DNA of 64,000 bases, taken from Knoellia sp. S7-12 (GTDB lineage: Bacteria; Actinomycetota; Actinomycetes; Actinomycetales; Dermatophilaceae). The notes under the pieces are model-generated. The model searched no databases and had not been told where the DNA came from. It saw nothing but the letters and a program-made list of their open reading frames with translations. Position numbers and translations under genes: made by a program. The stretch covers positions 1 to 64,000 of the forward strand of contig NZ_CP155449.1 of the NCBI RefSeq assembly GCF_040518285.1, given 5' to 3'. Positions 28,070-36,830 of the stretch are shown piece after piece (within the stretch, counting starts at the first letter, position 1; every line of letters begins with the position of its first letter).

Positions 28070-30826
28070 ATGGCTGACGACATCGACGGCACCGAGAACG
28101 AGATTGAGGACTCTGAGGCTTCCAACGAGCTCGGGTCTGTGGTGCAGGACCGGTCCCCGGGTGAGACGGACCGGGTTGAGCCGATTGACCTGAACACCGA
28201 GATGCAGCGCAGCTACATCGAGTACGCGATGTCGGTCATCGTGTCGCGTGCCCTGCCCGATGTGCGGGACGGCATGAAGCCGGTGCACCGACGCGTCATC
28301 TATGCCATGTACGACGGCGGCTACCGGCCCGACCGCGGGTTCAACAAGTGCAGCCGTGTCGTCGGTGAGGTGATGGGCCAGTACCACCCGCACGGTGACT
28401 CCTCGATCTATGACGCCCTCGTCCGGCTCGTGCAGGACTGGTCGCTGCGCTACCCGCTGGTGCAGGGTCAGGGCAACTTCGGTAGCCCCGGTGATGACCC
28501 GGCTGCAGCTCCGCGATACACCGAGTGCCGCATGGCGCCGTTGTCGATGGAGCTCGTGCGCGACATCGACAAGAAGACCGTCGACTTCGCACCGAACTAC
28601 GACGGCAAGACGTTGGAGCCGAAGGTTCTGCCGGCGCGCTTCCCCAACCTGCTCGTCAACGGATCGTCGGGCATCGCGGTCGGCATGGCCACGCAGATCC
28701 CGCCGCACAACCTGCGCGAGGTCTCCGCAGCTGCGCTGTGGGTGCTCGAGCACCCCGAGGCGTCACGTGACGAGATGCTCGAAGCCGTCATGGGCCGCAT
28801 CCACGGCCCGGACTTCCCCACGGGCGCGCTCATCATGGGCCGCAAGGGCATCGATGACGCCTACCGGACCGGCCGTGGCTCGATCATCATGCGCGCGGTC
28901 GTCGAGGTCGAGGAGATCCAGGGACGTCAGTGCCTCGTCGTCTCCGAGCTGCCCTACCAGGTCAACCCCGACAGCCTCGCCCAGAAGATCGCCGAGCACG
29001 TCAAGGACGGCCGCCTGCAGGGCATTGCCGACATCCGCGACGAGACCTCCGGCCGCACCGGCCAGCGTCTCGTCATCGTGCTGCGTCGTGACGCGGTCGC
29101 CAAGGTCGTGCTCAACAACCTCTACAAGCACACCCAGCTGCAGACCAACTTCGGCGCCAACATGCTCGCGCTCGTCGACGGTGTGCCGCGCACCCTGCCG
29201 ATCGACGCGTTCATCCGGCACTGGGTCGACCACCAGATCGACGTCATCCAGCGCCGCACGGCCTACCTCCTCCAGGAGGCCGAGGACCGCATCCACATCC
29301 TGCGCGGTCTGCTCAAGGCCCTCGACATGCTCGACGAGGTCATCGCCCTGATCCGTCGGTCGCCGACCACCGAGGCGGCCCGGGACGGGCTGATCGAGCT
29401 CCTCGACATTGATGAGATCCAGGCCCGCGCGATCCTCGAGCTCCAGCTGCGTCGTCTCGCGGCCCTCGAGCGGCAGAAGACCATCGATGAGCACGACGCG
29501 ATCCAGCGCGAGATCGAGGACTACAAGGACATCCTCGCCAAGCCCGAGCGTCAGCGGAACATCGTGTCCGAGGAGCTCACGACCATCGTGGAGAAGTACG
29601 GCGATGAGCGCCGCTCCGTGATCCACGGCTTCGACGGTGACATGTCGATGGAGGACCTCATCCCAGAGGAGGACGTCGTCGTGACGATCACCCGGGGTGG
29701 CTACGCCAAGCGCACCAAGGTCGATGCCTATCGCTCGCAGAAGCGCGGCGGCAAGGGCGTCAAGGGTGCCTCGCTGCGTGGCGAGGACGTCGTGGCGCAC
29801 TTCTTCACGACCACGTCGCACCACTGGCTGCTGTTCTTCACCAACCTCGGCCGGGTCTACCGGGCCAAGGCCTACGAGCTGCCCGATGCCAGCCGAGACG
29901 CCAAGGGTCAGCACGTCGCCAACATCATGGCGTTCCAGCCCGATGAGCACATCGCCCAGGTGCTGGCGCTGCGCAACTACGAGATCTCGCCCTACCTCGT
30001 GCTCTCCACGCAGAACGGCCTCGTCAAGAAGACCCGCCTGTCCGAGTACGACTCCCCGCGCACTGGCGGCCTCATCGCCGTCAACCTGCGCGACGGTGAC
30101 GAACTCGTCGGCGCCGGGCTGACGTCGTCGGCCGACGACCTGCTGCTCGTGTCCAAGAAGGGCCAGTCGGTCCGCTTCCACGCCGACGACGCGACGCTGC
30201 GGCCGATGGGTCGCTCGACGTCCGGTGTCACCGGCATGAAGTTCCGCGGCGACGACAAGCTGCTCTCGATGTCGGTCATCGACGAGGGCACCGACCCCGA
30301 CGTGTTCGTGGTCTTCGAGTCCGGTCTGGCCAAGCGCTCGCTGGCCTCGCAGTGGAACGTCAAGGGTCGCGCGATCCTCGGCGTCACCGTCGCGAAGCAG
30401 TCCGAGAAGGGCGGCGACCTCGTCGGCGCCCTCACCGTCTCCGAGGACGACGAGGTCATGGTCGTCTTCGAACGCGGCAACATCGTCCGTTCCCGCGTCG
30501 ACGAGGTTCGCCTCACCGGCCGCAACACGGGTGGCGTCTGGTTCGCCAAGCCGGGCAAGAACGACGCGATCGTCGGAGTGGCCCGCAACGCCGAGAAGGC
30601 TGTCGAGGAAGAGGTTGCCGAGGCTGACGCCGAGGGAGTCTCCCCGGTGGACGGCACCCCGGTCGACACCACGCTCAACGGTGACGCTGCCGACACGTCC
30701 GTGCACACGGGTGCGGGGAGTGACCTCGACACGGACGATGGCGTACCGTCGTTGGACAAGAGCACCGACAGCGACGACAACAACGACGCTGCAGGTGAGG
30801 CAGAGGGCGACGGAGGCGAAGAGTGA
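28070..30826 (+). CDS. gyrA: DNA gyrase subunit A
   Basis: This 918-residue subunit cuts and rejoins DNA. The active-site Tyr is residue 150 in APRYTEC. The quinolone-determining region reads [14 protein letters not shown], with Ser111 and Asp115 at the positions equivalent to E. coli Ser83 and Asp87, so it is the wild-type, drug-sensitive form. The C-terminal beta-pinwheel includes a GyrA-box-like QKRGGKG. An acidic, low-complexity tail of about 75 residues follows. The DUF3566 gene overlaps its stop codon by 4 bp. Confidence 0.99.
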   Translation: MADDIDGTENEIEDSEASNELGSVVQDRSPGETDRVEPIDLNTEMQRSYIEYAMSVIVSRALPDVRDGMKPVHRRVIYAMYDGGYRPDRGFNKCSRVVGEVMGQYHPHGDSSIYDALVRLVQDWSLRYPLVQGQGNFGSPGDDPAAAPRYTECRMAPLSMELVRDIDKKTVDFAPNYDGKTLEPKVLPARFPNLLVNGSSGIAVGMATQIPPHNLREVSAAALWVLEHPEASRDEMLEAVMGRIHGPDFPTGALIMGRKGIDDAYRTGRGSIIMRAVVEVEEIQGRQCLVVSELPYQVNPDSLAQKIAEHVKDGRLQGIADIRDETSGRTGQRLVIVLRRDAVAKVVLNNLYKHTQLQTNFGANMLALVDGVPRTLPIDAFIRHWVDHQIDVIQRRTAYLLQEAEDRIHILRGLLKALDMLDEVIALIRRSPTTEAARDGLIELLDIDEIQARAILELQLRRLAALERQKTIDEHDAIQREIEDYKDILAKPERQRNIVSEELTTIVEKYGDERRSVIHGFDGDMSMEDLIPEEDVVVTITRGGYAKRTKVDAYRSQKRGGKGVKGASLRGEDVVAHFFTTTSHHWLLFFTNLGRVYRAKAYELPDASRDAKGQHVANIMAFQPDEHIAQVLALRNYEISPYLVLSTQNGLVKKTRLSEYDSPRTGGLIAVNLRDGDELVGAGLTSSADDLLLVSKKGQSVRFHADDATLRPMGRSTSGVTGMKFRGDDKLLSMSVIDEGTDPDVFVVFESGLAKRSLASQWNVKGRAILGVTVAKQSEKGGDLVGALTVSEDDEVMVVFERGNIVRSRVDEVRLTGRNTGGVWFAKPGKNDAIVGVARNAEKAVEEEVAEADAEGVSPVDGTPVDTTLNGDAADTSVHTGAGSDLDTDDGVPSLDKSTDSDDNNDAAGEAEGDGGEE

Positions 30827-31335
30827 GCACGGCAGACCAGACAGGGACCTCGATGCGATCGGCGTCGGGATCCTCGGCTGAGGCCACGCGACCGCTCTCG
30901 CGCGCGCAGGCCGAGGCCCCGGTGACCAACGGTTCGGCCTCGCCCGTGCCGCCGGCAGCTGCTCGCGGCACCGGCCGTCGGGTGCGACTCACCGTCTCTC
31001 GCGTCGACCCGTGGTCGGCGATGAAGATGTCGTTCCTGTTGTCCGTGGCGCTCGGCATCGCCGGCGTCGTCATGATCTCGGTGCTGTGGATGATCCTCGC
31101 GGGCATGGGTGTCTTCGACCAGGTCAACACCCTCGTCGGCCAGATCATCCAGGACGGCGAGAACACCTTCGACATCATGGACTTCCTCGGCTTCGGCCGG
31201 GTCGTCTCACTCGCGATCGTCGTCGGCGTCATCGACGTCATCCTGATGACGGCACTCGCGACCCTTGCGGCGTTCCTCTACAACGTGTCGAGCAGCCTCG
31301 TCGGCGGTCTTCAGCTGACCCTCACCGACGACTGA
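30823..31335 (+). CDS. DUF3566 membrane protein
   Basis: This 170-residue protein starts with GTG overlapping gyrA. The first 65 residues are Ser/Ala/Pro-rich and cytoplasmic-looking. The DUF3566 domain then carries [20 protein letters not shown] and two hydrophobic helices ([15 protein letters not shown] and [19 protein letters not shown]). It is conserved downstream of gyrA in actinobacteria, where its role is not established. The order and overlap argue for co-transcription with gyrA. Confidence 0.92.
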   Translation: MSTADQTGTSMRSASGSSAEATRPLSRAQAEAPVTNGSASPVPPAAARGTGRRVRLTVSRVDPWSAMKMSFLLSVALGIAGVVMISVLWMILAGMGVFDQVNTLVGQIIQDGENTFDIMDFLGFGRVVSLAIVVGVIDVILMTALATLAAFLYNVSSSLVGGLQLTLTDD

Positions 31336-31339
31336 GCCT

Positions 31340-31410
31340 GTCGTTCTCGACGGCGCATGGCGTTCTCGTTGGGGCACGTCGCCCCAGGGCCATGCGTCAG
31401 CGGGAACGAC
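31340..31410. terminator. Nested palindrome after the gyrA operon
   Basis: Three nested stems are visible: GTCGTTC/GAACGAC (31340-31346 with 31404-31410), CGCATGGC/GCCATGCG (31354-31361 with 31389-31396) and TGGGGC/GCCCCA (31370-31375 with 31381-31386). It lies directly after the DUF3566 stop codon, so termination is the likely role. Confidence 0.65.
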
Positions 31411-31447
31411 GTGCCCGGACGGGACCTGCGGGCCCCGAGTTACCGTT

Positions 31448-31477
31448 TTGTTGGCAAGGCAGAGTGTGGGGTAACCT
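31448..31477 (+). promoter_or_regulatory. Candidate promoter of tRNA-Ile
   Basis: TTGTTG (31448-31453) and TAACCT (31472-31477) are spaced 18 bp, fitting a vegetative sigma-A promoter with a TAnnnT -10. They lie 45 bp upstream of the tRNA-Ile gene. Confidence 0.5.
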
Positions 31478-31521
31478 CGTCTCTCGCGCCACCGTGAAGG
31501 TGGCGCCGCCGGATCGGCGAC

Positions 31522-31595
31522 GGGCCTATAGCTCAGACGGTTAGAGCGCTTCCCTGATAAGGAAGAGGCCAGAGGTTCAAGTCCTCTTAGGCCCA
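31522..31595 (+). tRNA. tRNA-Ile (anticodon GAT)
   Basis: The acceptor arms GGGCCTA and TAGGCCC pair across seven bases. The anticodon loop CTGATAA gives anticodon GAT, and the T arm has GGTTCAAGTCC. CCA is encoded at 31596-31598. It lies after the gyrA operon and before the DLW-39 frame, the usual actinobacterial place. No rRNA operon is attached. Confidence 0.97.
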
Positions 31596-31631
31596 CCATC
31601 CGATCCTCGACTCAACTCAGGTGGTACTGCT

Positions 31632-31775
31632 GTGAAGAAGATCCTTCTCGTTGCCCTGACCGCGCTCACCGCCGGCCTCGTCAAGAAGAAGCTCGACGCG
31701 CAGGGTGCCGACCAGCGACTGTGGGCCGAGGCCACCGAGGACCGCCCCGCGGTCACCCCCAACGCAGGAAGCTGA
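31632..31775 (+). CDS. DLW-39 family small protein
   Basis: This 47-residue protein starts with GTG 31632 and reads MKKILLVALTALTAGLVKKK, then a charged tail with QRLWAEATEDRP. It matches the pattern of the tiny DLW-39 proteins found between the tRNA-Ile and tRNA-Ala genes in actinobacteria: one hydrophobic N-terminal helix, basic residues, then Leu-Trp-Ala-Glu-Ala-Thr. Function unknown; a single-pass membrane peptide is likely. Confidence 0.85.
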   Translation: MKKILLVALTALTAGLVKKKLDAQGADQRLWAEATEDRPAVTPNAGS

Positions 31776-31850
31776 CACCAGCGACCTCACCGGGGCTGCG
31801 GCGCGCGTGGTGGCGCGCCTGCTGTGCCGCAGGGGCATCTAACTGAACAA

Positions 31851-31923
31851 GGGGACTTAGCTCAGCTGGTAGAGCACCGCCTTTGCAAGGCGGGGGTCAG
31901 GGGTTCGAACCCCCTAGTCTCCA
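31851..31923 (+). tRNA. tRNA-Ala (anticodon TGC)
   Basis: Acceptor arms GGGGACT and AGTCTCC pair fully. The anticodon loop TTTGCAA gives anticodon TGC, and the T arm GGGGTTCGAACCCC is perfect. CCA is encoded at 31924-31926. A strong hairpin follows 8 bp later. Confidence 0.97.
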
Positions 31924-31933
31924 CCACAGGATC

Positions 31934-31968
31934 GAGAGGCCCTTCCCGGCATACAGGAAGGGCCTCTC
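31934..31968. terminator. Terminator after tRNA-Ala with octamer in its loop
   Basis: Perfect 13-bp arms (31934-31946 and 31956-31968) close a 9-nt loop that is CGGCATAC plus one A. It separates tRNA-Ala from the convergent DUF1906 gene and probably works in both directions. Confidence 0.9.
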
Positions 31969-31990
31969 GCATGAGCACCGTCAGACTCGG

Positions 31991-33313
31991 TCAGGGACAG
32001 CGTGGAACGGGTGCGCTGAACGTCGTGTTGGAGCGGTTCGAGACGTAGTAGTCGTTGAGCCAGCGGCCGTCGACGAGCTGGTTCCACACGCGAGTCGTGC
32101 CGACCAGCGTGCCGGACTTCTGGCAGGCGACGTAGGCGAGGGCGCCGCTGTGGACGGTTCCGTTCGGGGCATACGTCGTTCCGGGTCCGGAGCGGGTGTA
32201 GACGGCAGTCGGGATCGTCACCTGACCTGGGTAGCTGCACCGCGAAAGGGTCGCGCTGAAGGTGGTGCTCGAGGGCGTCGAGACGTAGCGGTCGGAGACG
32301 AAGCCGCCCGTGCTGATGCGATCCCACACAGACGTCGTGCCGACGAGCTGACCGCGGGCCTGGCAGATCACCGAGACGGCGGCGTTCGCGGCGAGGCTGC
32401 CCACGATGGGGTACGCACTCGAGGGTCCGCTGCGGACGTTGAGGGTGCCCGAGCTCGTGACGCGGTAGGTCTTGGCGACGGTGGCGACCGGGCCCTTGAT
32501 GGTGTCGCTGTCGATGTTCATGGACACTCCACCCCACGTCTCGACGTGGTCGCCCCTGTACTGCTTGGCGCGCTGCCACTCGGACCACAGGGTGTTGCCC
32601 GCGGTGGACCAGCCGGTGACCGTGGCGACGTTGTCCCAGCGGGCCATCCAGACCGCGTCTGGGCGGGCCAGCGACGTGGAGTTGTAGCTGGCGGCGAGGT
32701 CACGCAGTCCGGAGTCCTGGTGGACATAGACCCCGGCGAGGAACCCGGCACGGTGCAGCGCCTTGGTCCACTCCGAAACATAGGTCCGGACCGCGGCCGT
32801 GCACCCAACGGCGGCGCGGTCGTAGTGCTCCACATCGGCATACAGAGCGCTGCCGGCGAGAAGTCCGAGGCTCCGGGCACGGGCCACGGCGTCGTTGCCA
32901 TCCGCAGTTCCTCGCGCGGCCGCACCGCTGGCCGCGTAGCGGTTGGGCTTGGTGCCGAAGACACAGTAGGGCTGGTCGCCGAAGTAGGTCGGGACGAGTG
33001 ACCAGCCCGCTGCCGTGGCACTGCTCACCCATGACGCGGTGAGGTTGGGTTGGGCACAGCCGCGGTTGCGCCCACCGAAGTAGATGTTGACGCCGGTGTA
33101 GGGCGACCTCCCGCGCCAGGCCGCGAGTGCGGCGAGCGAGGGCGCGGTGCAGGTGTCGAAGAACAGCCCCTGAACCCGCGTCGCTGAAGACGCGGTGGGA
33201 TAGGTGCCGGGAGTGGCCGGTTCCGCCTGCGCAGACACCGGAACCATCAGGCCGATCGTCACCGTCGTGAGGCCGGCCGTGATGACGGCAGCTGCTCGTC
33301 GCGCGAGTTTCAT
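31991..33313 (-). CDS. Secreted DUF1906 glycoside-hydrolase-like protein with two SH3-like domains
   Basis: This 440-residue protein begins with a Sec signal (MKLARRAAAVITAG... to VSAQAEP). Residues of about 45-270 match the DUF1906/Rv2525c-like TIM-barrel family (GLFFDTCTAPS, YTGVNIYFGG, LYADVEHYD, AGVYVHQDSG), which may act on cell-wall glycans. Two bacterial SH3-like repeats follow: LNVRSGPSSAYPIVGSL and VYTRSGPGTTYAPNGTV. The latter domains usually bind peptidoglycan. Activity is not established for the family. It is transcribed toward tRNA-Ala. Confidence 0.85.
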   Translation of the reverse strand: MKLARRAAAVITAGLTTVTIGLMVPVSAQAEPATPGTYPTASSATRVQGLFFDTCTAPSLAALAAWRGRSPYTGVNIYFGGRNRGCAQPNLTASWVSSATAAGWSLVPTYFGDQPYCVFGTKPNRYAASGAAARGTADGNDAVARARSLGLLAGSALYADVEHYDRAAVGCTAAVRTYVSEWTKALHRAGFLAGVYVHQDSGLRDLAASYNSTSLARPDAVWMARWDNVATVTGWSTAGNTLWSEWQRAKQYRGDHVETWGGVSMNIDSDTIKGPVATVAKTYRVTSSGTLNVRSGPSSAYPIVGSLAANAAVSVICQARGQLVGTTSVWDRISTGGFVSDRYVSTPSSTTFSATLSRCSYPGQVTIPTAVYTRSGPGTTYAPNGTVHSGALAYVACQKSGTLVGTTRVWNQLVDGRWLNDYYVSNRSNTTFSAPVPRCP

Positions 33314-33421
33314 GACAACCTCCAGCGTGGACTCCGGCGGGAGCGAAGCCCCACATCCTTTCGACGCGCTGGTGCGTCACGTGGTTGACCTGCGCTCATG
33401 CGTCGAGGCGAGGAGCAGGCG

Positions 33422-33811
33422 TCAGAGGTTGCCGAGGAGGCGGGTGACCGCCACCTCGATGACGACTCGGGTGGGGTTGACCCGGGGTGGCCGGTAGCGG
33501 GCGGCGTAGCGGGTCTCGGCGTCGAGCACGGACTCAGGATCGGCGAGGACTCGAGCGTCGCCCTCGAGGGAGAGCCACCGTCGGCCATCGACCTGGCAGA
33601 CCACGGCCGTTCCAGACCTGGCCGCATTGCGCGCCTTCTGCGACACGTCGTTCGTGATGACCCGGAAGGCGAGCGTCTCGTTGTCCCACGTGAAGCCCAC
33701 CGGCACCACGTGCGGGGAGCCGTCAGCTCGAAGCGTCGTCAGCGTCGCGAGGTGCCGCTCGGTGAGGAAGTCCAGGGCGTCCTGGGACAGGTTGCGCGGG
33801 TCGATTGCCAC
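33422..33811 (-). CDS. PPOX-class F420/flavin-dependent oxidoreductase
   Basis: This 129-residue protein has the split-barrel fold of the pyridoxamine 5'-phosphate oxidase-like family: [34 protein letters not shown] and [11 protein letters not shown]. Short actinobacterial members often use F420; the exact cofactor and substrate cannot be told here. GTG 33811 was chosen from the family N-terminus; a clear ribosome-binding site is lacking. The upstream lysE gene stops 22 bp earlier on the same strand, so co-transcription is possible. Confidence 0.82.
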   Translation of the reverse strand: MAIDPRNLSQDALDFLTERHLATLTTLRADGSPHVVPVGFTWDNETLAFRVITNDVSQKARNAARSGTAVVCQVDGRRWLSLEGDARVLADPESVLDAETRYAARYRPPRVNPTRVVIEVAVTRLLGNL

Positions 33812-33833
33812 ATCGAGGAGTCTTCCACGGCGC

Positions 33834-34448
33834 TCAGAAGCTGGTGCGCAGCAACATCGCCGCGAGAAGGAACATGACGAGCCCGATCGCGATGTCGAGA
33901 ACCTGCCACGTGCGCGGGTGAGCGAACCAGCGGGAGGCGAGGCGGGCGGCATACCCCAGGCAGGTGAACCACAGAACGCTGGCGACGCAGGCGCCCGCAC
34001 CGAACCACCAGCGTCCGGTCGAACCGTAGGACGTGCTGAGGTTGCCGAGCATGAGCACGGTGTCGAGGTAGACGTGCGGATTGAGCCAGGTCAGCGCGAA
34101 CGCCGTCGCAACCGCGGACGCCTTCGCGGCGGGCGCGCCTGCGACGAGCGTCTTCGGGTGCCGCGCTGCCAGGAACGAGCGCACGCCGAACCAGACGAGG
34201 TATGCCGCACCGCCGAGTGTGACGATGCGCAGGACAGTGGGGTGCCCCTGGACGAGTGCGCCGACACCGACGACACCCGCAACGATGAGGAGAAGGTCGC
34301 TGATGGCGCAGATTGCGACGACGACCCCGACATGTTGACGGGCGACACCCTGACGCAGGACGAACGCGTTCTGCGCACCGATCGCGACGATCAGGGAGAA
34401 GCCGGACACGAGACCACCAAGGAGGGCGGCAAGGATTGTGGTGTTCAT
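33834..34448 (-). CDS. lysE: LysE-type L-lysine/L-arginine exporter
   Basis: This 204-residue membrane protein has about six hydrophobic helices. The family start is clear ([22 protein letters not shown]), as is the conserved [18 protein letters not shown]. It exports basic amino acids when they accumulate. It is divergent from a LysR regulator, the classic lysE-lysG pair of Corynebacterium. ArgO is the enterobacterial counterpart, so Arg export is equally possible. Confidence 0.92.
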   Translation of the reverse strand: MNTTILAALLGGLVSGFSLIVAIGAQNAFVLRQGVARQHVGVVVAICAISDLLLIVAGVVGVGALVQGHPTVLRIVTLGGAAYLVWFGVRSFLAARHPKTLVAGAPAAKASAVATAFALTWLNPHVYLDTVLMLGNLSTSYGSTGRWWFGAGACVASVLWFTCLGYAARLASRWFAHPRTWQVLDIAIGLVMFLLAAMLLRTSF

Positions 34449-34536
34449 TGGGGTCGACGCTAGGGCCGGCAGTGCATGAAGACCAGCGAAGGTTTCTCAG
34501 GGTTCCTTAGTTCTGCTTCATCATAGAATCGGCCTC

Positions 34537-35397
34537 GTGCACACCGACCAACTCCGCGCCCTCCTCGCCGTCATCGACACGGGGACGTTCGAGGCTGCCG
34601 CCCGCGAGCTCCATGTCACGCCGTCGGCGGTGAGTCAGCGGATCAAGGCCCTCGAGCACTCGATGGGGCAGGTCGTCGTGCGGCGTGGGCAGCCCTGCGC
34701 GCCGACGACCGCGGGCGAGGTGCTCGTCCGACTCGCCCGCCAACAGCACCTGCTCGAGCAGGAGGCGCGCGCCGCCCTCGACGCATCCGCAGCGCCCACG
34801 GAGTTGGCCGTCGCTGTGAACGCAGACTCGCTGGCGACCTGGTTCCGACCCATCCTTTCCGAGGTCGCTGGCTGGGACGGTGTCATCCTCCGGCTCCATG
34901 TCGAGGACGAGGGACACAGTCACGAGCTCCTCCGTGCGGGCACGGTCCTCGGAGCGATCACGTCGAATCCCATTCCGGTGCAGGGGTGTTCGGCCGAGCG
35001 GATCGGTGGAATGCGCTACGTGCCGGTGGCGACACCGGAGCTGCGCGAGCAGTTCTCGTCCGGTCGTGGGGTCGACTGGGGTCGCATGCCGGTGCTCGAG
35101 TTCAACGACCACGACGACCTCCAGAGGCGTGTCCTCCGCCAGCATGGGGTCGAGGTCGACCCACCGACGCATCGGATCCCGTCGTCGGAGGCGTTCGCTG
35201 CTGCAGTCCGAGCGGGCCTGGGATGGGGCGCCCTGCCGACGGTGCAGTGCGCCGAAGGCCTTGAGCAGAGGGCGCTCGTGCGGCTCAGTGCCCGGGACCA
35301 CGTCGATGTCCCTCTCCACTGGCAGGCCTGGCGACTCCGTTCACCACTCGTGGATCGCCTCACCGAGGCGATCCGCCACCACGCTCCGACGCGGTGA
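34537..35397 (+). CDS. lysG: LysR-type regulator, LysG/ArgP-like
   Basis: This 286-residue regulator has an N-terminal winged helix-turn-helix (LRALLAVIDTGTFEAAARELHVTPSAVSQRIKALE) listed here in parts: FEAAARELHVTPSAVSQRIK is the recognition region. A substrate-binding domain follows. It should sense lysine or arginine and activate the divergent lysE gene from the 88-bp shared intergenic region. GTG 34537 is used. A hairpin follows its stop codon. Confidence 0.92.
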   Translation: MHTDQLRALLAVIDTGTFEAAARELHVTPSAVSQRIKALEHSMGQVVVRRGQPCAPTTAGEVLVRLARQQHLLEQEARAALDASAAPTELAVAVNADSLATWFRPILSEVAGWDGVILRLHVEDEGHSHELLRAGTVLGAITSNPIPVQGCSAERIGGMRYVPVATPELREQFSSGRGVDWGRMPVLEFNDHDDLQRRVLRQHGVEVDPPTHRIPSSEAFAAAVRAGLGWGALPTVQCAEGLEQRALVRLSARDHVDVPLHWQAWRLRSPLVDRLTEAIRHHAPTR

Positions 35398-35404
35398 CAA
35401 CGAA

Positions 35405-35433
35405 GAAGGGCCCGACTCGTGGTCGGACCCTTC
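35405..35433. terminator. Bidirectional terminator between lysG and the Ig-repeat gene
   Basis: Arms 35405-35416 and 35422-35433 pair over 12 bp with one mismatch around a 5-nt loop. It lies between two convergent genes. Confidence 0.85.
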
Positions 35434-35466
35434 ATCGTGGGTGTCGGGCTGATCAGCCCTGCGCGG

Positions 35467-36830
35467 TCAGGGGATGGTGGTGGTGGCAGCCGAGGTCTTG
35501 GCGACCGAGGTGTAGCCGGTCTTGGACCCGGTGACACGGACCGTGAGCGTTTTGCCCTTGTCGGTGGTGGTCAGGGCGTAGGTGCTTGCCGTCGCGCCGG
35601 TGATGGCGACTCCCGAGCGGAACCACTGGAAGGCCAGGGTGACCGGTGCCGGACCCCACGTGCCGGGAACGGCCGTGAGCGTGGAGCCCACGATCTTGGT
35701 CCCGGAGATCGTCGGCGTGGGTGCCGTGAGGGTGCCGGCGGCGATGACGGCGGTGGCCGCAGACCCCCTGGCGGTGGTGGCGTAGCCGGCCTTGGTGCCG
35801 GTCACGACCGCGGTGATGGTCTTGCCGGTGTCGGAGCCGGTCAGCGCGTAGGTGCTGGCCGTGGCTCCGGTGATGGCGACTCCGGCGCGCCTCCACTGGT
35901 AGGCGACGGTGACCGGTGCCGGTCCCCAGGTGCCCGCATTGGCCGTGAGGGTGTAGCCGGCCTTGACGGTCCCGCTGATGGTGGGCGCCGGGCCCGTGAG
36001 TGCACCGAGCACCGCACTGGTAGCCGCAGAGGTCTTGGCGACCGAGGTGTAGCCCGCCTTGCTGCCCACGACCCTGACGGTCATGGTCTTGGTCTGGTCC
36101 GCGGTGGCGAGCTTGTAGGTGCTCGCCGTGGCGCCGGTGAGGGCGACTCCCGAGCGGTACCACTGGTAGGCCAGCGTCACCGGTGCCGGACCCCACGTGC
36201 CGGGGACGGCCGTGAGGGTGGAGCCCACGATCTTGGACCCGGAGATCGTCGGCGTCGGTGCCGTGAGCGCGCCGAGCACCGCAGTCGTGGCTGCGGAGGT
36301 CTTGGCGACCGAGGTGTAGCCGGTCTTGGTGCCGGTGACGCGGACGGTCATGGTCTTGGTCTGGTCCGCGGCGGCGAGCTTGTAGGTGCTCGCCGTGGCG
36401 CCGGTGATGGCGACTCCGGTGCGGTACCACTGGTAGGCCAGCGTCACCGGTGTCGGACCCCACGCGCCGGTGACGGCGGTGAGCGTATAGCCCACGGTCC
36501 TCGAGCCCGAGATGGTCGGCGTCGGTGCCGTGAGCGTCCCAGCGGCGACCGCGGCGGTGGCAGCAGAAGTCTTGGCCGCGGTGGTGTAGCCACTCTTGGT
36601 GCCCGTGACGGTGACGGTGATGGCCTTGCCGGTGTCGGAACCGGTCAGCACATGGGTGCTGGCCGTGGCGCCGGTGATGGCCACACCAGCCCGCTTCCAC
36701 TGGTAGGCCAGCGTGACGGGGGCCGGTCCCCACGTGCCGGGGACGGCGGTGAGGGTGGAGCCAGCCTTGGCGGTGCCGGTGATCGTCGGCGTCGGTGCCG
36801 TCAGAGTGCCCGGCGTGTCCGTGACCGGGC
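35467..36830 (-). repeat. Five tandem 270-bp coding repeats
   Basis: The sequence around the 'GTCGGCGT(C/G)GGTGCCGT' segment recurs near 35709, 35979, 36249, 36519 and 36789, an exact 270-bp spacing. The units encode the Ig-like domains and are similar enough for recombination to change copy number. Confidence 0.88.

Noticed and set aside
31522..31923. tRNA-Ile and tRNA-Ala as part of an rRNA operon
   Set aside because: No 16S or 23S sequence is adjacent; the pair flanks a DLW-39 gene as is common after gyrA in actinobacteria.
35467..36830. Possible CRISPR-like array from regular repeats
   Set aside because: Units are 270 bp, contiguous and protein-coding; there are no short repeat-spacer units or cas genes in the window.
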